A DNA stretch of 64,000 nucleotides, taken from assembly GCF_030929615.1 (NCBI RefSeq), contig NZ_JAVFVU010000021.1, positions 62,001 to 126,000 of the forward strand. The letters are read 5' to 3'. The stretch comes from Dyadobacter sp. LHD-138. Its GTDB lineage: Bacteria; Bacteroidota; Bacteroidia; Cytophagales; Spirosomataceae. Shown here one piece after another: positions 44,906 through 53,152 of this stretch. A model generated the notes under the pieces. That model saw nothing but the letters and a program-made list of their open reading frames with translations, did not search any database and was not told the DNA's origin. Position numbers and translations under genes: made by a program. The stretch's first letter is position 1. Each line of letters opens with the position of its first letter.

Positions 44906-44935
44906 AGCTGCTCTCATATCGGGGCGGCTTTTTTT
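44906..44935 (+). terminator. Rho-independent terminator after the ArsR-rhodanese gene
   Basis: AGCTGCTC (44906-44913) pairs with GGGCGGCT (44922-44929), with two G-U pairs, and is followed by a run of seven T residues. It separates the regulator gene from the next operon's promoter, which begins 8 bp later. Confidence 0.75.
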
Positions 44936-44942
44936 GTTAATA

Positions 44943-44986
44943 TTTGGTTAAATTAATATTTAAACTACCTTTACTAAATATTTAGT
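44943..44986 (+). promoter_or_regulatory. Promoter and palindromic site of the di-heme/Rieske/porin operon
   Basis: TTTG (44943-44946) lies exactly 19 bases from TACCTTTA (44966-44973), a close match to the Bacteroidota -33 TTTG / -7 TAnnTTTG promoter. Overlapping the last base of the -7 element is a perfect 14-bp palindrome, ACTAAATATTTAGT (44973-44986), where a dimeric regulator would sit on the transcription start. The first gene starts at 45018. Confidence 0.6.
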
Positions 44987-45017
44987 CTTGTCTAAATTAT
45001 AATTAAGAAAAATCTAA

Positions 45018-46214
45018 ATGAACATCCGGTTACTATCCCTTAAATGTTTGATCGCAGGTTTAGTCCTCTTTTCCTGCGATCAAATCTCTCCAAAAGCACC
45101 GGAGGAAGATCAAATTTTGGACGGACCTGTCAATGATCTTACCTCCGATCAAAAAATACGTTTTTTGGCGGGAGATGCTGCATTTAATACGGAGATCTTT
45201 ACCAGCGAGACTGGCCTAGGATCTGTCTTTGTTGCCACCAGCTGCGGTGGCTGTCATGCTGGGGATGGAAAGGGCACTCCTTTTACGACCCTGACACGCT
45301 TTGGTCAGACGGATGAAACGGGGAACAAATTTTTACACATGGGTGGTCCACAGTTACAAAATAGGGCATTGCCAGGTTTTATGCCCGAAACAATTCCAGA
45401 TGGGGCAACTTTTTCAAAATTCACCCCGCCTGCCAATACCGGACTTGGTTTCATTGAACTTGTATCTGATGAAGACATACTAGCCATGGCCGACCCTGAC
45501 GACAAGGATGGGGATGGAATCTCAGGAGTCCCAAACTATGGCACGCTTCCCGATTTTGTGACGCCGTACGCGCATGCAATGCCAAAGAACGGCAAATACA
45601 TTCACCGTTTTGGCAAGAAAGCAGCGGCATACAACCTGCTGCATCAAACCGTCAATGCGTACAGCCAGGATATAGGTATCAGCTCTACCTTTTCGCCGTA
45701 CGATGTTTATCAGGGTCATGAGATCGATCCGGAGGTTTCCAACCTGACCATTCAGAACGTTGTGTTCTATTTAGAAACGCTGAAAGCGCCTATTCAAAGA
45801 AACCAAACCGACCCCATTGTACAGCAGGGAAAGCAAACGTTTATCAATATAGGTTGCCAGAGTTGCCACCGGGAAAATCTTAAAACAGGCTCCTCGCCGG
45901 TTTCCGCACTTTCCAATAAAACTTTTCACCCTTTTACGGACCTGTTACTGCATGACATGGGTAGCGGACTCGATGATGGCTATACCGAAGGAAGCGCGAA
46001 AACAGCTGAATGGAGGACCCCTCCACTCTGGGGGCTTGGCCTTTCTCCTGATTCTCAGGGAGGCCAATATTACCTGATGCACGATGGCAGGGCCCGCAGT
46101 ATCAGGCAGGCCATTCAGATGCACGGGGGAGAAGGGCAGGCAAGTAACAATAAATTCGAAAAACTGACTGAAACAGACAAAAATAAACTTATCACTTTTC
46201 TCGAATCGTTATAA
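45018..46214 (+). CDS. Di-heme oxidoreductase (DHOR/putative thiol oxidoreductase) lipoprotein
   Basis: A 398-residue exported c-type cytochrome. The lipobox LVLFSC gives C20. Two haem-binding motifs, C76-GGC-H80 and C280-QSC-H284, divide the protein into two cytochrome domains of the MauG/CcpA-like DHOR family. FTDLLLHDMGSGLDDGYTEG and EWRTPPLWGLG are the family signatures, and DPDDKDGDGISG (159-170) is an EF-hand-like calcium loop. It probably acts at the periplasmic face or cell surface as an electron-transfer oxidase or peroxidase. It is translated just ahead of a Rieske lipoprotein gene (2 bp gap), an unusual partner, and the two may exchange electrons. Confidence 0.9.
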   Translation: MNIRLLSLKCLIAGLVLFSCDQISPKAPEEDQILDGPVNDLTSDQKIRFLAGDAAFNTEIFTSETGLGSVFVATSCGGCHAGDGKGTPFTTLTRFGQTDETGNKFLHMGGPQLQNRALPGFMPETIPDGATFSKFTPPANTGLGFIELVSDEDILAMADPDDKDGDGISGVPNYGTLPDFVTPYAHAMPKNGKYIHRFGKKAAAYNLLHQTVNAYSQDIGISSTFSPYDVYQGHEIDPEVSNLTIQNVVFYLETLKAPIQRNQTDPIVQQGKQTFINIGCQSCHRENLKTGSSPVSALSNKTFHPFTDLLLHDMGSGLDDGYTEGSAKTAEWRTPPLWGLGLSPDSQGGQYYLMHDGRARSIRQAIQMHGGEGQASNNKFEKLTETDKNKLITFLESL

Positions 46215-46216
46215 CC

Positions 46217-46660
46217 ATGAACAGAAAAGAATTCATTCAAACCTGCGGGGTTTCTTGCCTGGGATTTGCAGGGATTTCAATGGCCCTCACAGGCTGTGCG
46301 AGTTTATATTCCGTGCAGGGAACGGTTACAGACAAGACCATTTCTTTCCCCAAGGACTCATTTGTAGAAATAAAAAAATCAGGTAAAAAACTGCCACGGC
46401 GGGTTGTGGTGGTCAATGTAGATAATCTCAAATTCCCTGTTGCTGTCTATGACAACGGCAATGACAAATACACTGCTTTATGGCTCAAATGCAGCCACCA
46501 GGGCAATGAGGTCAGCGTTCACGGCGACCTGCTTTCCTGCTCCGCCCATGGCAGCGAATATGACACTTTGGGAAAAGTCATCAAAGGCCCTGCGAAAGAA
46601 GACCTTCGAAAATTCAATGTCCGCAGTAACGAAACCACCCTATACATTGAACTGGCATGA
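46217..46660 (+). CDS. Rieske [2Fe-2S] lipoprotein
   Basis: A 147-residue exported iron-sulfur protein. The N-terminus MNRKEFIQTCGVSCLGFAGISMALTGC combines an R-K pair resembling a Tat motif with a lipobox (C27), so lipid anchoring is likely. The Rieske site is complete: C92-S-H94 and C108-SA-H111 with the expected spacing, and the basic and glycine residues around it are conserved. No bc1 or oxygenase partner genes are near; the partner is presumably the di-heme protein encoded 2 bp upstream. Its ATG-overlapping stop couples it to the porin gene. Confidence 0.92.
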   Translation: MNRKEFIQTCGVSCLGFAGISMALTGCASLYSVQGTVTDKTISFPKDSFVEIKKSGKKLPRRVVVVNVDNLKFPVAVYDNGNDKYTALWLKCSHQGNEVSVHGDLLSCSAHGSEYDTLGKVIKGPAKEDLRKFNVRSNETTLYIELA

Positions 46661-47883
46661 AGAAATATTTATATACCCTCTTTTTGTTCTTAGCCTCGCA
46701 GACCATTTACGCTCAATCAGATAGCAGCTTTTTCTTTTCCCGGATCAAGCAGGATTCAACAAAGCTTAAACTGAATATGGACGCGGTTTACAATCGACCA
46801 TTTTTACAAATGGGAAAACTACCTGTTGCCCTGGGAGGTTATCTGGAAGCCAACAGCAGCTACTTCACAACGGACGGGATAAGTGAAGGCTTGTCGTTTC
46901 AGTTACCCAGGCTCACCATGTTTATGTCGGCCAGTATTCGGCAACGTATCAAGTTTATGACAGAAATTGAATTTGAAGAAGGCGGTAAAGAAATCAATAT
47001 AGAATTTGCCGCGCTCGATATTGAATTAAATCCTTTGTTTAACCTTCGCGGTGGCGTGATCATGAATCCGATCGGATCTTTCAATCAAAACCATGACGGA
47101 CCCAAATGGGAGTTTGTGAGTCGTCCGATATCGTCAACGACCATCATACCGAGTACATGGAGCAATGTTGGCTTTGGTTTGTTTGGGAAATATGCACGAA
47201 AGAACTGGGTATGGGCTTATGAGGCTTATTTAAGCAATGGTTTTGACGATAAAATAATCAACAATAAAGAAAACCGCACCTGGTTTCCGGCAAGTAAAGC
47301 GAACAGTGAACGCTTCGAAGAAAGTTTTAATGGCGTTCCTTTAAAAACGGTCAAAATGGCTGTCAAGCACCGGAAGGTCGCAGAAGTAGGCATTTCCTGG
47401 ATGAATGGAGTTTACAACAAATTCCAGGACGATGGAATCGTGTTGGATAAAAGAAGACACCTGAATTTTATAGCTGTGGACATAAATACAACCCTTCCAA
47501 CTAAAACGTCTCTGAACGGTGAATGGGTTTGGGCAAGCGTGGACGTTCCAAAAACATTTTCTCAGCAGTTTGGAAAACGGCAGCAAGGTGGATTTTTGGA
47601 CATCGTGCAGCCAATCATAAAAGGCAGAATCTTGGGTTGGTCGGAAAGTGTTATTAACCTGTCAACAAGACTAGAATATGTGGATTATAATGTAGGCAAA
47701 TTTCAAGAAATTGACGCCAACATCGCAGACCATCTGTATGCTACCACAGCTTCGATCAGTTTCAGGCCTTCGCAGCAAACCGTTATCAGGGCTAATTACC
47801 GCTACGAGTGGCGCAGGGATTTGTTAGGAAATCCGGCTGCACGGACTGCGGGTTTCCAGCTGGGATTTTCGACCTATTTTTAG
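46657..47883 (+). CDS. OprO/P-like outer-membrane porin
   Basis: A 408-residue protein with a signal peptide (LYTLFLFLASQTIYA) followed by a beta-barrel. Family landmarks include GYLEANSSYFTTDG, PRLTMFMSASIRQRIKFMTEIEFEEGG, MNPIGSFNQNHDGPKWEFVSRP and a C-terminal phenylalanine (LGFSTYF). These fit phosphate-selective-porin-like (OprO/P) barrels of Bacteroidota, which pass small anions and other solutes. The ATG overlaps the Rieske stop by four bases, so the three proteins are made together. It may let an electron donor, acceptor or small substrate reach the di-heme/Rieske pair. That is inference. Confidence 0.75.
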   Translation: MKKYLYTLFLFLASQTIYAQSDSSFFFSRIKQDSTKLKLNMDAVYNRPFLQMGKLPVALGGYLEANSSYFTTDGISEGLSFQLPRLTMFMSASIRQRIKFMTEIEFEEGGKEINIEFAALDIELNPLFNLRGGVIMNPIGSFNQNHDGPKWEFVSRPISSTTIIPSTWSNVGFGLFGKYARKNWVWAYEAYLSNGFDDKIINNKENRTWFPASKANSERFEESFNGVPLKTVKMAVKHRKVAEVGISWMNGVYNKFQDDGIVLDKRRHLNFIAVDINTTLPTKTSLNGEWVWASVDVPKTFSQQFGKRQQGGFLDIVQPIIKGRILGWSESVINLSTRLEYVDYNVGKFQEIDANIADHLYATTASISFRPSQQTVIRANYRYEWRRDLLGNPAARTAGFQLGFSTYF

Positions 47884-47920
47884 TTAATGTAAATTGAGTA
47901 GTGCTTAAAATGCAAAATCC

Positions 47921-48308
47921 TTCGTCATAACGCAACTGACTATTGAAACGCAGATAAAACGCTTCCCGCTCACGCTTCGTCAGGCCTTCCAGATGGGCGG
48001 TCAATCTTTGTTTTAGCTCAAATTCTGTTTGCTCTTCCAGCAAAATCGCTTCGTGACTAAAAACAGCGTGTTCCTCCCAATCATCGGCAAGTGGGGCCAG
48101 TCTTCCTTCTCTTTTAATTTCCCGAAGAAGTTTAAATTTCAGCGCACGAAAAAGGTACCCTTTTACAGAAATCACATCAGCCAGCTGCTCTTTGCTTTGC
48201 TATAACTCCAGAAACAACTCCTGAACAACATCATCGAGCAATGGTCCATTTTTGGTCATTTTACTCCCATAACGGTACAAATCTTCCTGGAAGGTAGAAT
48301 TCTCCGAA
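47921..48308 (-). pseudogene. Remnant of an ECF sigma factor gene
   Basis: The minus strand encodes about 129 codons of an ECF sigma factor: FQEDLYRYGSKMTKNGPLLDDVVQELFLEL, then an in-frame TAG at 48202-48200 where tryptophan is expected, then QSKEQLADVISVKGYLF...LTKREREAFYLRFNSQLRYDE. Homology stops at about 47921, removing the DNA-contacting half of region 4, and the N-terminus is missing before about 48308. The gene is thus cut at both ends and carries a nonsense codon. The 3' junction is next to the porin stop. It faces away from the FecR remnant beside it, the reverse of the normal sigma-fecR order, so an inversion has occurred. Confidence 0.8.
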
Positions 48309-48610
48309 AAATCCCATCAGATTGCGAAAAAGAAGTTAATACAACCCAATACACTTCCTGGAAAGAAGGTCAGTTGCTGCTTGAAGACGCCAGCATTCAG
48401 GACGTAGTGCGGTTATTGGAACAGAACTACGGCTACGAAGTGGAAGTGGATAAAAATGTCAGTACCGAAAACCATTTTAACGGAATCTTCCCGTCAGACA
48501 ACGTAGACGTGCTGCTCACGGCATTATCAAAAGTCTACGACCTGGATATCAAACGGGTAAATAAAAACATCATCATACACAACCGGTTTCACGACCACGA
48601 AAAGTCTTAA
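48303..48610 (+). pseudogene. C-terminal remnant of a FecR anti-sigma factor gene
   Basis: An open frame from about 48303 to the stop at 48610 encodes the last hundred residues of a FecR-type regulator: NTTQYTSWKEGQLLLEDASI, then QDVVRLLEQNYGYEVEVD and FNGIFPSDNVDVLLTALSKVYDLDIKRVNKNIIIHN. The W..G.L.F.......V...L...Y...V pattern is the DUF4974 domain at the end of Bacteroidota FecR proteins. The N-terminal cytosolic and membrane parts are absent, and the reading frame abuts the sigma remnant. Expression is unlikely because no start codon or promoter is evident. It is followed 50 bp later by an STN-domain SusC fragment, its natural neighbour. Confidence 0.78.
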
Positions 48611-48660
48611 CTCACTTCACTTAAATCTCACTTTCAGAATTCCTAAACCCGATAACTTAC

Positions 48661-50217
48661 ATGAAAAAATTTACTTTAATTACGCAGTCCACGTTCGCGG
48701 CAGGTATTTTCCTGATGGCCAGTTCTGCGTCACACGGACAATTACTGGCCTACCGGCAAAGTCCGGCAGCAGTACATAAGTCAGCGCGACAGAATTTAAA
48801 ATCGCTGAAAAGCATCTTGGAAGAAATTGAAGGCAGGTACAAAATCTCCTTTCCCTACGACCGGAGCACGATTACCGACAAAAAAGTACCGGTGGGCCGC
48901 ACGCAATCAGTCTCGTTGAAAGATAAGCTTGGAGGTCTGCTTCAAAATCTCAATATCGATTACGAAAAACTCAGCGAGAAAGTCTATCTGATCGTTCCCC
49001 GCAAAAGCGAAATCACTGAACAGATGAGACCACTCACACCGAACAGTCAGTTCATTTTCCCAAAAGACAATACCGGCCCGCGCTCGGTTGAGGTTAAACC
49101 GCTAAGCAAACAGGAGGCGCTGCTGAACGTAGGTGGTACAGTAGCCGACAAAACTACGGACGAACCACTCCCGGGTGTGAGTATTCTCGTTAAAGGAACA
49201 ACGCAGGGCACGAGCACCAATGTGGCTGGAAATTATACACTTTCGCTGCCCGACGGAAAAGCAACACTTATTTTCTCGTATGTTGGTTATGTGCCGGTGG
49301 AAGTAGCAATTGGTGGACGGTCTGTTGTCCATGTGACTTTGGAAGCCGATGTGAAAGCGCTGAAAGAAGTGGTGGTAACGGCACTCGGAATTTCGAGGGA
49401 GAAAAGCTCTCTGGCGGGCAAAGACTCACCCCTGATCGTTATTGACGGTATTCCGGTAGGCGACAATGCACAGATCGTTTCCGACCTAAATGCGCACAAT
49501 ATTGAAAGTGTGTCAGTGTTAAAAGGTCCGAGTGCTACTGCCCTTTACGGTTCACGTGCAGGAAACGGCGTACTTCTGATCACAACCAAAAAAGGTACAG
49601 GTTCTAAAAAGGGCATCGGTGTTTCATTCAATGCGGGCTACACTGCTGCCGTTCCTTACAAATACATTCCAACGCAAACCCGTTTCACAACCGGTAAAAA
49701 CGGATTGCTTGACGAATCAGCTTCGCAATACTGGTTTGGACCGGAAGAAGGTACGCCGGCAGCGCAGTGGAATTCCAACGGCGTGGCGACTCCGCTTAAA
49801 TTTCACCCAAATAATTACAAGGAATACTTCCAGACGGGCAGCAACTACGTTACCGATGTCAGCGTACAAGGTGTGAGCGATCGCGGCAGTTACCGGCTAT
49901 CCATATCCGACACCCGGGGAACCGGTAACAGGCCCGGTATGGCGCTTTTTAAAAATGCCTTTAACCTTGCGGCCAATTATAAAGTCTCGAAGAACTTCGA
50001 AGTTTCAACGGATGTCCATCTGGTAAAATCGCATTCCGATAATTCTCCGATACAGATCGGAAGTGATTATCCTTATGAATCTCTCTTCCTGCTTCCGCAA
50101 CACGTGGACATCAATGCACTGAAAGATTACTGGGCTGTCAAAAAAAACAGCAGTATAGCGTCAGTTCTATTTATGACAATCCCTGGTTTGTAGCCTATGA
50201 GAAAGTGAACAAATTCA
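48661..50217 (+). pseudogene. Truncated, frameshifted STN-domain SusC (signal-transducing receptor)
   Basis: The frame 48661-50193 gives 510 residues against about 1000-1150 for the family. A signal peptide precedes an STN domain (LKSILEEIEGRYKISFPYDR...VSLKDKLGGLL..NIDYEKLSEKVYLIV), then a CarboxypepD_reg domain. The plug has lost about 55 residues in frame: ISREKSSLAGKDSPLIVIDG joins the start and middle of the plug directly, removing the GR.AG and IRG motifs. A run of eight A residues (50140-50147) then shifts the frame; in the alternative frame IYDNPWFVAYEKVNKF continues the barrel to about 50217, where similarity ends. The STN domain matches the FecR/ECF remnants upstream, so this was a signalling receptor. 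Confidence 0.82.
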
Positions 50218-50365
50218 AGGAATACCAGTTCGTTATGGATATGGTGACGAAGAAAAGAATTACAACATCGACAATGTAAACGCCGCCATTCAACGCCTGG
50301 ACTCAAAAGTTGACGATCAATGGGCGAAGATGCGGCTGATCCAGGGAACCGGTAAACCCTGGTAA
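50218..50365 (+). pseudogene. Possible C-terminal remnant of a SusD-type protein
   Basis: Directly after the SusC fragment, another frame reads GIPVRYGYGDEEKNYNIDNV, then NAAIQRLDSKVDDQWAKMRL and a stop at 50365. The pattern (R)(V/I)P.RY.Y...E...N..N...A....G resembles the end of SusD-like lipoproteins of the nutrient-binding subfamily, and the order SusC then SusD fits. It is about 49 codons with no start codon. A stable stem-loop follows, as expected of a preserved operon end. The family call is tentative because the piece is short. Confidence 0.5.
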
Positions 50366-50375
50366 TATTTACCTG

Positions 50376-50414
50376 AACACGGATGGTGATTTGCCTCAGA
50401 TCTCCATCCGTGTT
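50376..50414 (+). terminator. Stem-loop at the end of the decayed sus operon
   Basis: AACACGGATGG (50376-50386) and CCATCCGTGTT (50404-50414) form a perfect 11-bp stem with a 17-base loop, followed by an A-rich tract rather than a T run. It lies 10 bp after the putative SusD stop and probably is the old operon's terminator. No promoter for the next gene is obvious between it and 50513. Confidence 0.55.
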
Positions 50415-50512
50415 ACAAAAAATTTAAAAAAAACATAGGCCGGTTACAACTTCCGGCGTACTCAATACGTCGCACTGCAGTTTTGCGGCCGCGGTTATTT
50501 CCCTTTCCTGAC

Positions 50513-51805
50513 ATGTTTTTTCAAAAACCATTTACCTGGCTCCTTACAGGCCTGGCCGCAATTACCTCTTTTCAGGTTTCCGCTCAAAAAAAGCAGGACG
50601 AATTCCTGATCAGTATTTATTCGCCGCCACCTGCTGAATTCGTCAACGATGAACAATTTAAATTGATGAAAGAAGGCAACGTAGACATCATTTTTAATAT
50701 TGGCGGGAGTGTCAGCAATGACAAAGCAGGCAATCTTAAAATGTTGGATATGGCGCAAAAACACGGCCTGAAAGTTTACCCACACGACGCCCGAATCAAT
50801 GAAACGGATGACGCAAGAAAGGCAATGGTGAACGACTACAAAAACCACCCTGCGCTTGCCGGATATTACATCACCGACGAACCCGATTCGGCCCGGTTGC
50901 AATCAGCCGTAGAAACGATGCTGAAGGTCAAAAAACTGGATCCGGCAAAGGATGCGTACATCAACCACCTACCCGACTGGGCAGTGAATAACTATGAAAA
51001 CGATTTCCTGAAACGTTACATTGAATATGCCGGAAAGGAAAATCTGAACTATCTCGCCTACGACAATTATCCGTACAAAAGGAAACAAAAACTCGAAAAA
51101 ACTTATTTCAATAACCTCGAAATAATCCGCAGGACGGGTCTGAAATACGGAATTAAAACCTCCTCCTGTCTGCAATCTTTTGGCATGTATTTCAGCGGGG
51201 TGGAAGAGCTTCGTAAACCCAACCCGGATGAGATGCGGATGAATGTATTTTCAAATCTTGCCTATGGTGTCAAAAACCCGGTTTGGTTCCCCTATTGGTC
51301 CACCCTCCACCATGGCCCGACCATCACCTTTTCAACTTCGATTGTGGATTCGACAGGTGGTAAAACAGATCTGTATGAATCTTTCAGAACGCTCAACGGG
51401 CAGATGAAACAGCTTGGAAAAACACTTATTCATTTGGACGCACAGGAAGTTTACCATACCGGCGACAGCCTCTGGATCGGTACAAAACTTCCGCCTGTAA
51501 ACTTCCCCGCACAAATTGCTGACAAAAAAACAGAGGCGATCATCAGTCGTTTTACCGACAAAAACTCTGGCCAGATGTATCTTATGATTGTGAACCGATC
51601 ATTCAAAAAGCCAAGCCAAATCATTGTAACGTTTGATGATTCGATTAAGAAATTAAAAGAAATTTCCAAAGAATCGGGCAAGCCCGTCAAATCTCGCTTT
51701 GACAGCAAAAAGCATACGATTACAGAAAATTTCCTACCCGGAGAGGGAAGGCTTTACGCCGTCTCAAAGTTATCAATTTCATATCATTCTGACACACCAA
51801 ATTAG
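50513..51805 (+). CDS. Secreted TIM-barrel-like putative glycoside hydrolase, copy 1
   Basis: ATG at 50513 gives 430 residues with a signal peptide (WLLTGLAAITSFQVSAQ). The body has features of a (beta/alpha)8 hydrolase: FLISIYSPPP at strand 1, KEGNVDIIFNIGG, HPALAGYYITDEPD with E123 as a possible acid/base, INHLPDWAV, NYLAYDNYPY at a later strand, and a C-terminal beta-sandwich (YLMIVNRSFKKP...). The YY(I/L)xDEP motif occurs in clan GH-A-like and DUF4434-like glycosidases of Bacteroidota. No specific GH family can be assigned. It is followed by a second copy 8 bp downstream and then three DUF4838 genes, so the five genes probably form one operon degrading a single glycan. Confidence 0.7.
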   Translation: MFFQKPFTWLLTGLAAITSFQVSAQKKQDEFLISIYSPPPAEFVNDEQFKLMKEGNVDIIFNIGGSVSNDKAGNLKMLDMAQKHGLKVYPHDARINETDDARKAMVNDYKNHPALAGYYITDEPDSARLQSAVETMLKVKKLDPAKDAYINHLPDWAVNNYENDFLKRYIEYAGKENLNYLAYDNYPYKRKQKLEKTYFNNLEIIRRTGLKYGIKTSSCLQSFGMYFSGVEELRKPNPDEMRMNVFSNLAYGVKNPVWFPYWSTLHHGPTITFSTSIVDSTGGKTDLYESFRTLNGQMKQLGKTLIHLDAQEVYHTGDSLWIGTKLPPVNFPAQIADKKTEAIISRFTDKNSGQMYLMIVNRSFKKPSQIIVTFDDSIKKLKEISKESGKPVKSRFDSKKHTITENFLPGEGRLYAVSKLSISYHSDTPN

Positions 51806-51813
51806 ACAAGAAA

Positions 51814-53070
51814 ATGACATTCAAAAAGAATACAATTGCCTGGATTTCCACTGCGATGATCCTTTCCGGCCTGGCAGTGAAGGCGCAGAATCCAAAGGAC
51901 AAATTTCTGATCAGTATCTACGGCCCGCCTCCCGCCAAGCTGCTGAACGATGAACAATATAAAGTCATCAAAGATGCGCAGGTGGATATCATCCTGAATA
52001 TCGGGCCGGGTGTTGATCACAATAAGGAAGGAAATCTGAAGACACTGGATATGGCAAAAAAATATGGCCTGACGGTCTATACTTTCGATAGCCGCATAAA
52101 CCAGGGCGATGACAAAATCCGGGAAATGGTGAACGATTTCAAAAATCACCCTGCGCTTGGCGGTTACTACATCACGGATGAACCAGATTCTGCACGGTTG
52201 CAGTCCGCCATTGAATTGCAGAAAAAAGTAAAAGCGCTCGACCCGTCGAAAGATTCGTACATCAACCATCTGCCGGATTGGGCGGTTAATAATTATGAGA
52301 ATGGTTTTTTGAAACGATACATAGAGGGCTCGGGCAAGGAAAATCTCAACTATCTCGCTTATGACAATTATCCTTACAAACGAAATCAAAAACTCGAAAA
52401 AACCTATTTCAATAACCTTGAAATTATCCGCCGTGTGGGATTGAAATATGGAATCAAAACATCATCCTGCCTGCAATCCTTTGGAATGGCCTTCAACGGA
52501 ATCGAAGAGCTGAGGCGCCCCAATACAGACGAAATCCGGATGAATGTGTATTCAAATCTGGCATACGGCGTCAAAAACCCGGTTTGGTATACCTACTACA
52601 CGCAGGATAACCTGACTACCAAAGTGACCATGATGCAGAGCGTGATTGATTCGGTGGGCATGAAAACGAACATGTATGAGCCATTCCGTCAGATGAACCT
52701 GGAGATGAAACAGCTGGGAAAAACACTCATTAATCTGGATGCGCAGGAAGTTTACCACACCGGCGACAGTCTATGGATAGGAACCTCCCACCCGCCCGTC
52801 GATTTTGCCTGGAAAATTCAGGACCCGAAAGCGGACGTTATTTTCAGCCGGTTGACCGACAAATCTACCGGAAAAGAATATCTCATGATCGTGAACAAAT
52901 CCTTCAAATTGCCAAAAACATTCACATTTCAGGCAAATGAATCGGTAAAAAAAATGAAAGAAATTTCCAAGGTAAACGGCAAGCCGTCCAGATCAGATTT
53001 TGACAGAAAAAAAAGGACGATCACCACCTCGTTTTTGCCGGGAGAAGGAAAACTGTTTGCGTTAAATTAA
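51814..53070 (+). CDS. Secreted TIM-barrel-like putative glycoside hydrolase, copy 2
   Basis: A 418-residue tandem paralogue of the preceding gene. Long blocks are identical or nearly so, for example GYYITDEPDSARLQSA, then INHLPDWAVNNYEN and the SCLQSFGM region. The signal peptide (IAWISTAMILSGLAVKA) and substrate-side loops differ (YGPPPAKLLNDEQYKV; WYTYYTQDNLTT). The conserved DEP glutamate is present. Divergence concentrates in loops, which suggests altered specificity after duplication rather than simple redundancy. It starts 8 bp after copy 1 and is followed by the DUF4838 genes after 82 bp. Confidence 0.7.
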   Translation: MTFKKNTIAWISTAMILSGLAVKAQNPKDKFLISIYGPPPAKLLNDEQYKVIKDAQVDIILNIGPGVDHNKEGNLKTLDMAKKYGLTVYTFDSRINQGDDKIREMVNDFKNHPALGGYYITDEPDSARLQSAIELQKKVKALDPSKDSYINHLPDWAVNNYENGFLKRYIEGSGKENLNYLAYDNYPYKRNQKLEKTYFNNLEIIRRVGLKYGIKTSSCLQSFGMAFNGIEELRRPNTDEIRMNVYSNLAYGVKNPVWYTYYTQDNLTTKVTMMQSVIDSVGMKTNMYEPFRQMNLEMKQLGKTLINLDAQEVYHTGDSLWIGTSHPPVDFAWKIQDPKADVIFSRLTDKSTGKEYLMIVNKSFKLPKTFTFQANESVKKMKEISKVNGKPSRSDFDRKKRTITTSFLPGEGKLFALN

Positions 53071-53152
53071 GCCGTTGAAATGACCTGGCTCAGGTCAGTA
53101 AAACCACAGTCCTATTTTATTTATTACAAAAAAAACCTAAATCTGACCGCAA

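Noticed and set aside
47792-47920. C-terminal extension of the sigma remnant overlapping the porin gene
   Set aside because: Similarity to sigma region 4 stops at RYDE; the remainder is the reverse complement of the porin end and intergenic DNA.
51802-52389. Antisense open frame over the second TIM-barrel-like gene
   Set aside because: It is a shadow of a well-conserved duplicated gene; the sense copy has a signal peptide and a close paralogue.
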